Positions 16,243-24,855 of a stretch of 28,056 nt of DNA are shown here, piece after piece (the first letter of the stretch is position 1; each line of letters starts with the position of its first letter). The position numbers and the translations under genes were made by a program. The notes beneath the pieces are model-generated. The model searched no databases. It saw nothing but the letters and a program-made list of their open reading frames with translations, and had not been told where the DNA came from. Origin of the DNA: JBGVMW01 sp045122835 (lineage in GTDB: Bacteria; Bacillota; Clostridia; Lachnospirales; Lachnospiraceae); assembly GCA_045122835.1 (NCBI GenBank), contig JBGVIB010000037.1, positions 1-28,056 on the forward strand. The letters are read 5' to 3'.

Positions 16243-17196
16243 TTATTGTTTACAGCTTAACGCAAACTCCCCAAACAACTCCACCAGCCTTTCATCCAGC
16301 TTCTTTCTTCTGTTGGGCTGATGCACATCCATGCCACACTCTAAGAGCAAATCCTCTCCCATTGGTAAAAGATAGGATATCTTATGTGTATTTTTGTTTC
16401 TCATTTCTACACGAAGGCTAAAGATTCCATAATCAACTTCCTGAATTTCAAAGAGGTCTGCTTTGCCATAGGCAGCTTCCCACGAACTGCGGATATTCTC
16501 TGGTGATATATCACAACCAAGCTCTGCCGCTATTCCCAAAAAAAAATCTGCTGATGACTCGGCATCCTCTTTCGGAAGATAGGAATAGCACTGGTATATT
16601 TCTGCTGCACCACAATCTTCATAATCGGTGAAATGCTTATCACTTGGATGTTTTACTGTCAACGTAGAACCATCAAGGAGTTCAATGCTCTTTGTAGGGT
16701 AAGGATCATATGCCGGCTTATCATTGTAATATTCCTCAGCGGCTTTAAATACATCTATTACAGCTTGTCCGATTTCTTCTGTGGTGGCTGTGTATGGCAA
16801 CTCAATGGTTTTAATGGAATCATGGTATCCACCCTTCCTGTCTTCTGTCCTTTTAGCTGAATAAATTTTATAATTTCCTTCTGCAAACAGTTTAAAGAAT
16901 GCAAAGTTATTATTTTTCCAAAAGGAAATCCAACTTTTGTACTTAGAGTTCTTTTTCCATGCTGATTCTAATGAACGTTCCTTTGCTGTTAATGTAGAAA
17001 TAGGACTATTCTTTATGAACTCCAATGCTTCCAAAAGACCACTACCAATGCTATTATTATCTTCTATATCACTTATGTTAATAAACCAATTGGAGTTTAC
17101 TGAATATCCTCCTATATGATCTATAACCGGAATAAGCAATATACGTCCCTCTCCTTTATACATTGATACTAACCATGGATATTTTTGAACACTCAT
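16243..17196 (-). CDS. CdiI-like immunity protein, proximal paralogue
   Basis: This 317-aa protein is the copy nearest the 913-aa toxin and therefore the likelier cognate immunity protein. It shares the CdiI-like segment (AWKKNSKYKSWISFWKNNN, YSAKRTEDRKGGYHD, TATTEEIGQAVIDVF) and the almost unchanged C-terminal half of its paralogue. GGAGGT precedes the ATG. The 160 bp upstream contain a 49-codon frame (17213-17362), the last part of which is repeated before the other copy. A small hairpin (16170-16189) lies in the gap to the distal copy. Family naming is from motif memory; order behind a toxin gene supports it independently. Confidence 0.75.
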   Translation of the reverse strand: MSVQKYPWLVSMYKGEGRILLIPVIDHIGGYSVNSNWFINISDIEDNNSIGSGLLEALEFIKNSPISTLTAKERSLESAWKKNSKYKSWISFWKNNNFAFFKLFAEGNYKIYSAKRTEDRKGGYHDSIKTIELPYTATTEEIGQAVIDVFKAAEEYYNDKPAYDPYPTKSIELLDGSTLTVKHPSDKHFTDYEDCGAAEIYQCYSYLPKEDAESSADFFLGIAAELGCDISPENIRSSWEAAYGKADLFEIQEVDYGIFSLRVEMRNKNTHKISYLLPMGEDLLLECGMDVHQPNRRKKLDERLVELFGEFALSCKQ

Positions 17197-17212
17197 ACAA
17201 TACCTCCAAATA

Positions 17213-17362
17213 TCATTTAGCTATAATATACCATACTTCTATGTCACTTTTTTCCATTGTGGTTTTAAAATCAGTCAGCACCGTTAATGCATCCTCTGTT
17301 ATAATTACATCTGGCAACACGATTTCAAGTGCTTTTTTGTTATTATATTGTTCTTTTCTCAA
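17213..17362 (-). CDS. Short ORF coupled to the 913-aa toxin gene
   Basis: A 49-codon frame starts at a TTG overlapping the toxin stop (TTGA) with GGGGAG 8 nt upstream. It encodes LRKEQYNNKKALEIVLPDVI..., ending TTMEKSDIEVWYIIAK, and stops just before the ribosome site of the proximal immunity gene. A decayed copy of its last third lies at about 16085-16155, before the distal paralogue, with a premature stop. No family is recognised. It could be a real small immunity-related protein or the remnant of an older toxin tail or immunity gene. Confidence 0.45.
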   Translation of the reverse strand: MRKEQYNNKKALEIVLPDVIITEDALTVLTDFKTTMEKSDIEVWYIIAK

Positions 17363-20100
17363 TACGCTTTCTCCCCAACTATATTCATCTTCACCTTTAA
17401 AATATTTTTTTCAAAATTTATTAAATCATTTACATATTTATTTAACCTATTTTTTAATGTCGTGGTATTTTGATAACTCGGTGCACCAACATCAGTGCTT
17501 TTTGTGCTTACCAATATCCCATCGTCCACTCTATCTGCAACTGGGAAGTTTTCTCCAAGACCGTTTAACCCATCATGCTTATTTATGAAAATATCAATAT
17601 TCTTTCCACGTTTACAAGCACCTTGTTCCCAAACATTTTCACCTAACTCTTGGCTCACATCAACAGTACTTTTTATATTCAGACTATTGCTTGTCTTCAG
17701 CAAATAATGGGATAATCCGGCATGTTCAAAAGATTCTGTAATGACCTTTGCCTTTTGGCGTATCAGCTTAAGATTCTCTCCCTTTGACAACTGTTTTGCG
17801 GCATCCGCAAAGTCATCACTCTTACTTAATGCTGTTACTACATCAGGGAAATTCTTACTTAAAAACTCAAGTAAAGCGGCAACCTTTGGGACATCATCTG
17901 CATTCTTTACTATAAACTTGCCTACTTTGGTGGCTGTTTTTGTCACATCACCTGCTAACGGTACAACACCTATAGCACTTATGCCTGCCAGAGCATAATC
18001 TCCATGTGCTGCATTTGCTACTAAATCTCTTACATCTGCGACAGGAATTAAACTACCGGTAATCTGCCCCATTGTAGTAGCAATACTGTCTGTCTCAGTA
18101 ATAATATCTCCAAGAGCAAATCCACAGGTAAAATCCCATACATACTCGTACCAGTCTTTATTATAGCTGAATGGATCGGTTCCGTCCACATATTCCTGAT
18201 AATCGGTTCGTCCATCTCCATCCGGATCTTTCACAAGAGGATCAAACCAATACACTAATTCTGTTCCATCGGCTAATCCATCTCCGTCGGTATCTTCTAT
18301 CCTAGGATCGGTTCCAATATTAGTTTCTTCTTCATCTGAAATGCCATCTCCGTCACTATCTTCATGCAATGGGTCAGACAACAGTTTTCCTGTTACAATT
18401 ACCTGAGTTTTGGCTATATTGTACTGATAATTTAATTCTACAACTTCTTCTCCATCATCCAGACCATCCCCATCACTATCCGGATTATTTTTATCCAGTT
18501 TGAGAGTGACACCGTTGAACATAACCATATTCTCTTCATAATAGTCAGCGATTCCATCTTCGTCACTATCCGTCTCAATATCAATTCTCATATTGATATC
18601 ATCATAAATTTTCTCTAGCTGATCCGCATCTGATGCAAGATAAAAAGCTCCACCTGTATTGTTGGACAATGGCTGCAGATACCGTGTAAAAAAGCTTGCA
18701 TTATTACTTCCTAATCCTACGGTATAAACTTTTACATTATTATCCTTAACTGCTGATACAGCTAATGTGTATAAACTTTCATCTGTAGGTATACCATCAC
18801 TTATCACAACCATTGTCTTTAAGACCGTATCATCTGTTGATTCAAATAATGAAGTCCCGCTTATGACTGCACTATACATAGTTGTATTACCAGATGAGTA
18901 AAAATAATCCGTAGTCAAAAATGCTTTTGCCTGTTCCTTATCATCTATCAATGTTGGTGTTAATATGGATGTTGAACTTTCAAATTTAACAATACCAATT
19001 TTGCTGTTATCAGGAAGTTTGTCAATCAAATTCCGGGCAACAGTCAGTCTCTGATTGGCACTGTCATATGTCGTCATACTGCCGGAATCATCAATTACCA
19101 GTACAAGTTCCACTCCTGTATATCCTGTGACACCCCATACATCCTGCCAGATAAATGATTCCTGATATACTTTTCTGTTAAGAAGAATATATTTTGAAAA
19201 ATGTGTAACTTCGGCAGATGCTATGTTATCAGTTATTGTCGTTTCCAGTTCCTCTAATAACTGTGTTTCTTCGTTAAAATAGTAAATAACTGGATCAAAA
19301 TCTTCATCTTCCAACAAAGATTCATCAAATTCAAATTGAATGGTAGCAGAATCAAAGCTTCCATTTACATGAAAATCATATGCCCCACCAATATAACCAG
19401 GCATAGTTTCCGGGAAAAATAGTTCATCTTCGTATCTTTCAACCGTTAATGTCTCTACCTGTTCTCCGGATAATTCTGCTTCAACTGATACTTTTACAGG
19501 ATCTTCCTCATCTGCTGTTACGCTTACATCGAAGGAATCCTCTACAACAAGAGCGTTGGTGGATAACGCTATTTCTTTTGCATCTGAAACTCCATCTTCA
19601 TCTGTATCGGTTTTCAATGGATTTGTTCCATAAACTGCATTTTCTTCATAATCACTAAGACCATCATTATCCGTATCTGTTTTTAATAAGTCAGTACCTA
19701 ATTCTATTTCCCGAATGTTGGTTAATCCATCTCCATCCAGATCTTCATCCCCATCATTGGTACCATTTTCGTCTGTATCAACAAGGCAAGGATTCAATAC
19801 AACGGAATACAATTCAATGTAATCAGATAAGCCATCCCCATCTGTATCAGCTTTTGTCTTATCTGTTTCAAAATAATCTTCAACATAGTCCGGTGCACCA
19901 TCATCATCTGTATCTTTTTCTACATCAAGAGTCACCTGATATACTGATAATTCTCCTGTCTCATCCCAACCTGTAACCTTTACACAATTATTACCGCTTG
20001 CATATTCTTCATAAGAAAGCAGGGCAGAACTATTCCATAAGGTTGTCTCATTTCCTCTCCAGAATCTTAATTTTGCAGATCCCTCATCTTCCTCTGTCAC
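17359..20100 (-). CDS. 5'-truncated TSP3/vWA polymorphic toxin with CdiA-like nuclease end
   Basis: This 913-aa frame is related to the 1073-aa protein at 21215-24436. Order: calcium-type TSP3 repeats (about 63-185, DTDGDGLSD type), a beta-rich spacer, a vWA domain with MIDAS DDSGS (330-500), more TSP3 repeats (509-645), a pre-toxin segment (GSLIPVADV...GVVPLAGD, 655-735) and a C-terminal domain (810-905). The last resembles the CdiA EC869-type PD-(D/E)XK-like nuclease: WEQG, FPVADRVDDG, STKSTD, with E825, D856 and K867 as candidate active-site residues. The N-terminus is lost: homology continues 20 codons upstream of the GTG at 20100 (TYNPKVV) and then meets TGA at 20170-20172 in foreign DNA. 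No signal peptide remains, so secretion is doubtful. Probably an orphan toxin cassette. Confidence 0.78.
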   Translation of the reverse strand: MTEEDEGSAKLRFWRGNETTLWNSSALLSYEEYASGNNCVKVTGWDETGELSVYQVTLDVEKDTDDDGAPDYVEDYFETDKTKADTDGDGLSDYIELYSVVLNPCLVDTDENGTNDGDEDLDGDGLTNIREIELGTDLLKTDTDNDGLSDYEENAVYGTNPLKTDTDEDGVSDAKEIALSTNALVVEDSFDVSVTADEEDPVKVSVEAELSGEQVETLTVERYEDELFFPETMPGYIGGAYDFHVNGSFDSATIQFEFDESLLEDEDFDPVIYYFNEETQLLEELETTITDNIASAEVTHFSKYILLNRKVYQESFIWQDVWGVTGYTGVELVLVIDDSGSMTTYDSANQRLTVARNLIDKLPDNSKIGIVKFESSTSILTPTLIDDKEQAKAFLTTDYFYSSGNTTMYSAVISGTSLFESTDDTVLKTMVVISDGIPTDESLYTLAVSAVKDNNVKVYTVGLGSNNASFFTRYLQPLSNNTGGAFYLASDADQLEKIYDDINMRIDIETDSDEDGIADYYEENMVMFNGVTLKLDKNNPDSDGDGLDDGEEVVELNYQYNIAKTQVIVTGKLLSDPLHEDSDGDGISDEEETNIGTDPRIEDTDGDGLADGTELVYWFDPLVKDPDGDGRTDYQEYVDGTDPFSYNKDWYEYVWDFTCGFALGDIITETDSIATTMGQITGSLIPVADVRDLVANAAHGDYALAGISAIGVVPLAGDVTKTATKVGKFIVKNADDVPKVAALLEFLSKNFPDVVTALSKSDDFADAAKQLSKGENLKLIRQKAKVITESFEHAGLSHYLLKTSNSLNIKSTVDVSQELGENVWEQGACKRGKNIDIFINKHDGLNGLGENFPVADRVDDGILVSTKSTDVGAPSYQNTTTLKNRLNKYVNDLINFEKNILKVKMNIVGEKAY

Positions 20101-20166
20101 TATGTATTCATATATGTACTGGTCTGCTTCGGTATTGACTACTTTGGGATTATATGTAGTCTGTTC

Positions 20167-20338
20167 ATGTCAAATACAGGCATGCCTCGTTGGTATATAG
20201 CTGGTGCCAGTGTATGCACACTATACATTGTTACCAGCATTTATCAGATTTTTCTTCTTGAAAAAAATGAGAACTACCGAAGGAAAACAGAATCCTATGA
20301 ATTATACATGAAAATGCAAGAACAGCCCCCTGCCAACA
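20167..20338 (+). pseudogene. Tail of an AgrC-like sensor gene (copy A)
   Basis: About 170 bp nearly identical to 26075-26247. It encodes the last membrane helix and start of the cytoplasmic coil of the sensor (MSNTGMPRWYIAGASVCTLY, EKNENYRRKTESYELYMKMQ). It abuts the broken 5' end of the 913-aa toxin gene. It stops at the same residue as the other copy, right before a hairpin. It is a deletion remnant and not a functional gene. Confidence 0.75.
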
Positions 20339-20365
20339 ATTTTATTTTGACAGGAGGCTTTTTCT
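20324..20365. terminator. Terminator-like hairpin between sensor tail and immunity gene
   Basis: AGCCCCCTG (20324-20332) pairs with CAGGAGGCT (20351-20359), followed by TTTTTC on the plus strand. On the minus strand the one mismatch becomes G-U, so it may also end the gene at 20425. Confidence 0.6.
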
Positions 20366-20424
20366 TGTTCTTAGACATAATAAACTATAAAAAGTAATAC
20401 TAGCTATCGCATATATACCAACTA

Positions 20425-21183
20425 TTATGGAAGAATACCATACGTCTTTAATGTGAGTAAATTGGCTTCCTTGCGTTTTGCACACTCAGCCATCACAGTT
20501 GCATACAATTGTTCATCCTCATATACTCTTTGTTTTGGCTTCGCTAAACACTCTATGATGCCCCAATATAATGTTCTATAATGATACTCATAATCACCAC
20601 CAACCAAACCTTTTTTGACATCTTCCAAATTCTGTTCTAAATATTCATGAAATAAATCCATAAAGTCATCATGGTTGTCTGCCTTTATTAATGCAAGGGA
20701 ATCTTCCTCCAGACGATCAGCACAGCTCAACAACCCTATTCTATGATATTTTTGATATGATATATAAGCGTTCAAATCAGTAACTTCTTCAAATAACGGA
20801 AATATCAATTCCTGTGCTTTATCAAAAGTCCTTTGCATTGCTTCCATTAGTGTTTCATCGTCTTTGTAAGTGAAAAAAAATTGCTTCTTTTTTTCCTCAT
20901 AAGTATACTTTCTACCAGCAAAACCTAACAAATCATCAGACCTACAGATTAATTCCTTCGGTACAACTGTTGTATTATAAATAGAAACCATTCCTGCTAT
21001 AATTGTAAATTGTTTCAGTCCTTTGATGCCACTTTGTTCGTTAAGAAATGTTATAAATTGCACCACTTCATTATCAATAAACTTCATATACATTTTATAG
21101 CCTTTTGCCTTTTTAAAGCCCCTTGCTTCTAATTCTTGTTTGTATACTGCCTTGAATGCAGCGTTTATAGTAAGGTTACCCAT
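20425..21183 (-). CDS. Candidate immunity protein for the 1073-aa toxin
   Basis: This 252-aa cytosolic protein has no signal peptide. The N-terminal part (YKQELEARGFKKAKGYKMYM, FIDNEVVQFITFLNEQSG, KQFTIIAGMVSIYNTTVVP) recalls DUF4304-type proteins, which occur in toxin immunity loci; the match is weak. The C-terminal half is helical (DFMDLFHEYLEQNLEDVKKG). It starts 31 bp after the toxin stop with AAAGGAAG upstream, on the same strand, the usual place of an immunity gene. The role is inferred from position; the family is uncertain. Confidence 0.6.
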   Translation of the reverse strand: MGNLTINAAFKAVYKQELEARGFKKAKGYKMYMKFIDNEVVQFITFLNEQSGIKGLKQFTIIAGMVSIYNTTVVPKELICRSDDLLGFAGRKYTYEEKKKQFFFTYKDDETLMEAMQRTFDKAQELIFPLFEEVTDLNAYISYQKYHRIGLLSCADRLEEDSLALIKADNHDDFMDLFHEYLEQNLEDVKKGLVGGDYEYHYRTLYWGIIECLAKPKQRVYEDEQLYATVMAECAKRKEANLLTLKTYGILP

Positions 21184-21214
21184 ATGTTTATCTTCCTTTC
21201 ACATTTTTAACAAG

Positions 21215-24200
21215 CTATGCCCCCATTAATGACAATGCAAAACCTATAGTCCAACCATCATCTGCTATTCCTGCACCTCCGGTTATTACATCTTCCACAA
21301 GTGTAGTACCTATTATTGCTATGCCTGCTACAGTTGTCCAAAAACCAACATCTTCAACAGTTATATTCGGTTGATATACAAAATTCTGAGCCGGTATTTG
21401 CTCCTTTTCTTCTTCTTCCTTATACACAGGAACATATTCATTTTCTTCATCTCTTTTTCTGTCAAATCTATATACCACCAAGCCATTTAGCAGATTGCTA
21501 TATTTCACATCATATTTATTATCTGCCGTTACAAAACTACTACTTTTAACATAGTTACCTCCAACTTTGTATGCCTCATTAGAATCAACATACTTCTTTA
21601 ATTGTGCAAGTGCCATATCTTTTTTCGTACCTTCTGCATAAGAATATGGTTTCACTTCCCACATTTCTTTGGTCGATTCCCTATATAAATCTACTCTTCC
21701 AACATTAGGAATAACCAGCTCTTTCTTATAAAGTTCTGTATTCTTCGCCCTTGCATCTGCTTGAACCTGGTTATGAATATAATTCCACGCATGGTCCTTT
21801 GTCAATTCCACCCATTCCCACCATGCATTCGCTGTATATTCACCTGTTGTTTCTGATAATTTATTTGTGACATTTAGCGGATCCGTTCCTATGTAAATCT
21901 CCGCACAATCTTCAAATCCATCACCATCACTATCTACGCTACAAGGATTAGAATTCAAATAACAATACACAGTGGACTTTGATGCTGTTTCTTCTTTTAT
22001 TTCTAATTCTTCTCCATCCAGTAGACCATCACCATCACTGTCTGCATTTAAATAATCTAATTTTGCATATCCATTAACAGAGACGCCCAGACCTGTCTTC
22101 ATCTCACCTTTAGATATTTTCTTCTCATGGTAATCACTAATTCCATCTCCATCAGAATCCTTGTATAAATCTGCATCTGTGATTAGTCGATCGAACACAC
22201 TGCCTAACTGCTCAAAGTCTGTCACACCATAATAGGCACCTCCACTTAATTTTGCAAGTTCTGATAATACACTGCTATCAACATCACCGACACCTACTGT
22301 ATATATAATAACATTTTCATCATTAGCCTTTTTCAAAATATTGGACGGTGTATTTGCACTACTACTTGAATTATCCAATCCATCGGTAAGCACAATCATA
22401 ATTTTTGTTGCATTATCATTTGAATAATTAGAAAATTCTTCAATTGCTTCATTAATTCCATCATAAATAGCTGTTGCCCCATTTTCTTGGTTAATTGACT
22501 CAAGCGTTTTCTGACAACTTGTCTTATCAACAAATGTTGTTCTCTTTCTAACTATATCATCAAATGTAAATACTGCAATTCTATCTTCCTCTGAAAAATC
22601 CCCTACTAATCCACCGCACAAATTTTTCATTAACTGAAAATCTGAATTTGAAATACTACCTGATTCGTCAAGGACAAGTGCTACATCAAAAACTTTGTTG
22701 CGCAGTTCTTCATCCGTAGGTGCTAATATGGTATATTCATATTTCTTCAATTCATAAATGTTTTTTGCAACTACAATATATTTTGAAAAATGCTCTAACT
22801 CTGCAGATATAATATTCCCATCAATCGACTGGTTTTCCACTTCGACTAACGACTGATTTTCTTCGTCACAATAGTAGATAGCTGGAACAAAACCATCTTC
22901 AAATAAATCCTCATCCAGTTCAAATGATAAAACTGCTTTTTCAAATTCACCATCCACCGTACATTCAAATGCATTGCCAATGTACCCTGGTATTTCTTCA
23001 TTCAAAAATGTATCAGATGAATCTACTTTCTCAATTGATAAGGAATGTATCTGGTTTCCTTCCAATTCAACAGTTATAGTTGGTTGCACACTATTATTAT
23101 CGGAACATTCACCTTCTATTTTTACATCATATACTCTGTCTCCATCTAGTATACCATTATTCAACGTATCTGTGTTAAATGGATCCATAGAATACCTTAT
23201 TTCTAACCCATCACTTAACCCATCACTATCTGTATCAGCATGTGTTGGTTTGGTATGATAAATATCCCTTTCATCTACATCAGACAATCCATCATTATCA
23301 CTATCTGCACTTCTTGGATTTGTGCCTAAATTGTATTCATCTATATTATTAATTCCATCCGCATCAAAATCTTCATTTGAATCTTTAATACCATTATTGT
23401 CCGAGTCACTGAGAATCGGCGTTGTCTGCATAGTAAAAACTTCATATCCGTCTGGAATTCCATCTCCATCTGAATCAGAGCAGTCTTTATTTGATTTTAT
23501 GACATATTCATAATAATCAGGTAAGCCATCCTCATCACTATCATAGTTTTCTGTACCATAGCCTGTTATTTTGTCCAAATAATCAGAATAGCCATTACCA
23601 TTATTATCCACGTTCTTATCAAGCTCATTTGTTGATACACAAACAGCACCTTCTACATTCCATCCATCTACTTTAACACAATTTTTACCCTCTGCATAAT
23701 CATCATAAGATAATTTAACCGAATTATTCCATAATGTTGTTGTATTTCCTCTCCAAAATCTTAATTCTGTAGCTCCCTCATCTGCAAATGTTATCACATA
23801 CGCATAAATATGATCTTCCACTTTCAAATCAACAGCTCTCGGATTGTATATTGTTTCATTTGCATTTTCTATATCAATATCCAGCCCACCATTTTCTTCT
23901 TTTGTGGCACCTGTAAAATTCACATACATGAGTGCATTGTCATTTGTCCATTCTGTGAAACCGGATACATCAAGATATACAATATCTCCGGCATGAAAAT
24001 ATTCTTCCCCTTTTTCTACCACTTCCCAATGACCATACTCACTTCCATCGGCGTAATATGCATTATTAGCATCCCTGCCACCTGCACTCCATGAATTCCA
24101 CTGGGTTGTTTTCTCTGAATTATAGCGGTTAAAGGTTATGTTATAAGCACTTTCCGGGACACTGGCACTCCAGGTGGTATCATCCACTTTTGTCATTATG

Positions 24201-24436
24201 TAACTATCATGACCGCTTGTGTTATCCACCAGTTCTAATACTGCCGAATCATTGCCTACCCATTTTTCAGTCGTATTGTCCACCAAATACAATGTTACGT
24301 AAGATTCTGCCTCATCCGCATTCACTATAAATGCCTCTAACCGGAGGCTGGTAAGCAGAACAATCATTGTTAAGACAACTGATAGTATTTGTTTCAAGTT
24401 TCTTTTACATAATTTTTTGCCAAATATTTCTTTCAT
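21215..24436 (-). CDS. Secreted TSP3/vWA polymorphic toxin with REase-like nuclease domain
   Basis: This 1073-aa protein begins with a signal peptide (about 1-40, ILSVVLTMIVLLTSL). Residues 45-265 hold two beta-sandwich-like units (NSWSAGGRD and LRFWRGNTTTLWN). TSP3 calcium repeats follow (275-435, DSDGDGIPDG type), then a spacer, a vWA domain with MIDAS DESGS, GATAIYDG and LTDG (582-755), and further TSP3 repeats (757-855). The C-terminal toxin (868-1030) has HNQVQ, GRVDLY and MWEVKPYS, a PD-(D/E)XK-like pattern with D916, E927 and K929. A glycine-rich hydrophobic tail ends the chain (GIAIIGTTLVEDVITGGAGIADDG). I infer a surface or secreted nuclease effector. AAGG precedes the ATG, with a hairpin at 24449-24480. 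A LytTR-regulated promoter may drive it. Confidence 0.8.
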   Translation of the reverse strand: MKEIFGKKLCKRNLKQILSVVLTMIVLLTSLRLEAFIVNADEAESYVTLYLVDNTTEKWVGNDSAVLELVDNTSGHDSYIMTKVDDTTWSASVPESAYNITFNRYNSEKTTQWNSWSAGGRDANNAYYADGSEYGHWEVVEKGEEYFHAGDIVYLDVSGFTEWTNDNALMYVNFTGATKEENGGLDIDIENANETIYNPRAVDLKVEDHIYAYVITFADEGATELRFWRGNTTTLWNNSVKLSYDDYAEGKNCVKVDGWNVEGAVCVSTNELDKNVDNNGNGYSDYLDKITGYGTENYDSDEDGLPDYYEYVIKSNKDCSDSDGDGIPDGYEVFTMQTTPILSDSDNNGIKDSNEDFDADGINNIDEYNLGTNPRSADSDNDGLSDVDERDIYHTKPTHADTDSDGLSDGLEIRYSMDPFNTDTLNNGILDGDRVYDVKIEGECSDNNSVQPTITVELEGNQIHSLSIEKVDSSDTFLNEEIPGYIGNAFECTVDGEFEKAVLSFELDEDLFEDGFVPAIYYCDEENQSLVEVENQSIDGNIISAELEHFSKYIVVAKNIYELKKYEYTILAPTDEELRNKVFDVALVLDESGSISNSDFQLMKNLCGGLVGDFSEEDRIAVFTFDDIVRKRTTFVDKTSCQKTLESINQENGATAIYDGINEAIEEFSNYSNDNATKIMIVLTDGLDNSSSSANTPSNILKKANDENVIIYTVGVGDVDSSVLSELAKLSGGAYYGVTDFEQLGSVFDRLITDADLYKDSDGDGISDYHEKKISKGEMKTGLGVSVNGYAKLDYLNADSDGDGLLDGEELEIKEETASKSTVYCYLNSNPCSVDSDGDGFEDCAEIYIGTDPLNVTNKLSETTGEYTANAWWEWVELTKDHAWNYIHNQVQADARAKNTELYKKELVIPNVGRVDLYRESTKEMWEVKPYSYAEGTKKDMALAQLKKYVDSNEAYKVGGNYVKSSSFVTADNKYDVKYSNLLNGLVVYRFDRKRDEENEYVPVYKEEEEKEQIPAQNFVYQPNITVEDVGFWTTVAGIAIIGTTLVEDVITGGAGIADDGWTIGFALSLMGA

Positions 24437-24448
24437 ACTCTTACCTTA

Positions 24449-24480
24449 ATAAATATCAAATTCATGACTCTGATATTTAT
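24449..24480 (-). promoter_or_regulatory. Hairpin next to the toxin ribosome binding site
   Basis: A 10-bp perfect stem ATAAATATCA (24480-24471 with 24458-24449) with a 12-nt loop ends 4 nt before AAGG of the 1073-aa toxin gene. It may modulate translation. Confidence 0.4.
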
Positions 24481-24600
24481 CATTTTCCTTTCTCAACTTG
24501 TTTTTCCTTCTTGCTTTCATACTTGTAACATCATCTTCTTAAACTTTACTATTAACTCCCCCTTCCCTATTTTGCTAATATCCCATTATTTTTCTTTGCG

Positions 24601-24660
24601 TTAACGAAATATTATTTCCAGTAACTGCCACCAGTTTCCCCAAATTGCGACATAATTCAT
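24601..24660 (-). CDS. 19-codon peptide ORF upstream of the toxin gene
   Basis: The peptide MNYVAIWGNWWQLLEIIFR is preceded by a strong AGAGGAGGGATTTT site. It is hydrophobic, with three tryptophans, and lacks a cysteine, so it is not a classical AgrD thiolactone precursor. It lies between the LytTR-like repeats with their -10 box and the toxin gene, on the same strand. It could be a leader peptide, a signalling peptide or a chance frame; the ribosome site is the main evidence. Confidence 0.4.
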   Translation of the reverse strand: MNYVAIWGNWWQLLEIIFR

Positions 24661-24686
24661 AAAATCCCTCCTCTCTTTTTTCAATC

Positions 24687-24692
24687 ATAATA
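24687..24692 (-). promoter_or_regulatory. Candidate -10 box for the toxin transcript
   Basis: TATTAT on the minus strand, about 30 bp from the proximal LytTR-like repeat and 27 bp before the 19-codon ORF. No good -35 is seen, as expected for an activator-dependent promoter. Confidence 0.4.
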
Positions 24693-24722
24693 CGCAGCTT
24701 ACTGGCAATACAATCAGCGTTT

Positions 24723-24754
24723 CACTAACGACATATTTTTTTCATAAACGACAT
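24723..24754. promoter_or_regulatory. Direct repeat, candidate LytTR binding site
   Basis: CACTAACGACAT (24723-24734) and CATAAACGACAT (24743-24754) match at 10 of 12 positions with a 20-bp period. On the minus strand each reads GTCGTTNRT, partly fitting the LytTR/AgrA half-site. The spacing of about two helical turns is typical of such sites. Confidence 0.5.
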
Positions 24755-24806
24755 CTTTTATAACAGTTAGCTATTAAAGAAACAAAATATTTTGTCGTAA
24801 TAACAC

Positions 24807-24835
24807 TTGATATCGCACCAACAATTTGGTAAAAT
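24807..24835 (+). promoter_or_regulatory. Sigma-A promoter of the response regulator gene
   Basis: TTGATA (24807-24812), a 17-nt spacer and TAAAAT (24830-24835), about 20 bp before the start at 24856. Confidence 0.6.
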
Positions 24836-24855
24836 CAAAACGAAAGGAGATAAAT

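Noticed and set aside
24482..24530. A 24-codon basic frame (MKARRKNKLRK...) ending just before the 1073-aa toxin
   Set aside because: It has no ribosome site and overlaps the hairpin next to the toxin start; coding is unlikely.
24549..24575. A purine-rich ribosome-site-like stretch (AAGGGGGAG on the minus strand)
   Set aside because: No start codon follows at a usable distance.
24601..24660. The 19-codon peptide as an AgrD cyclic peptide precursor
   Set aside because: It lacks the conserved cysteine and acidic tail, and no AgrB protease gene is in the window.
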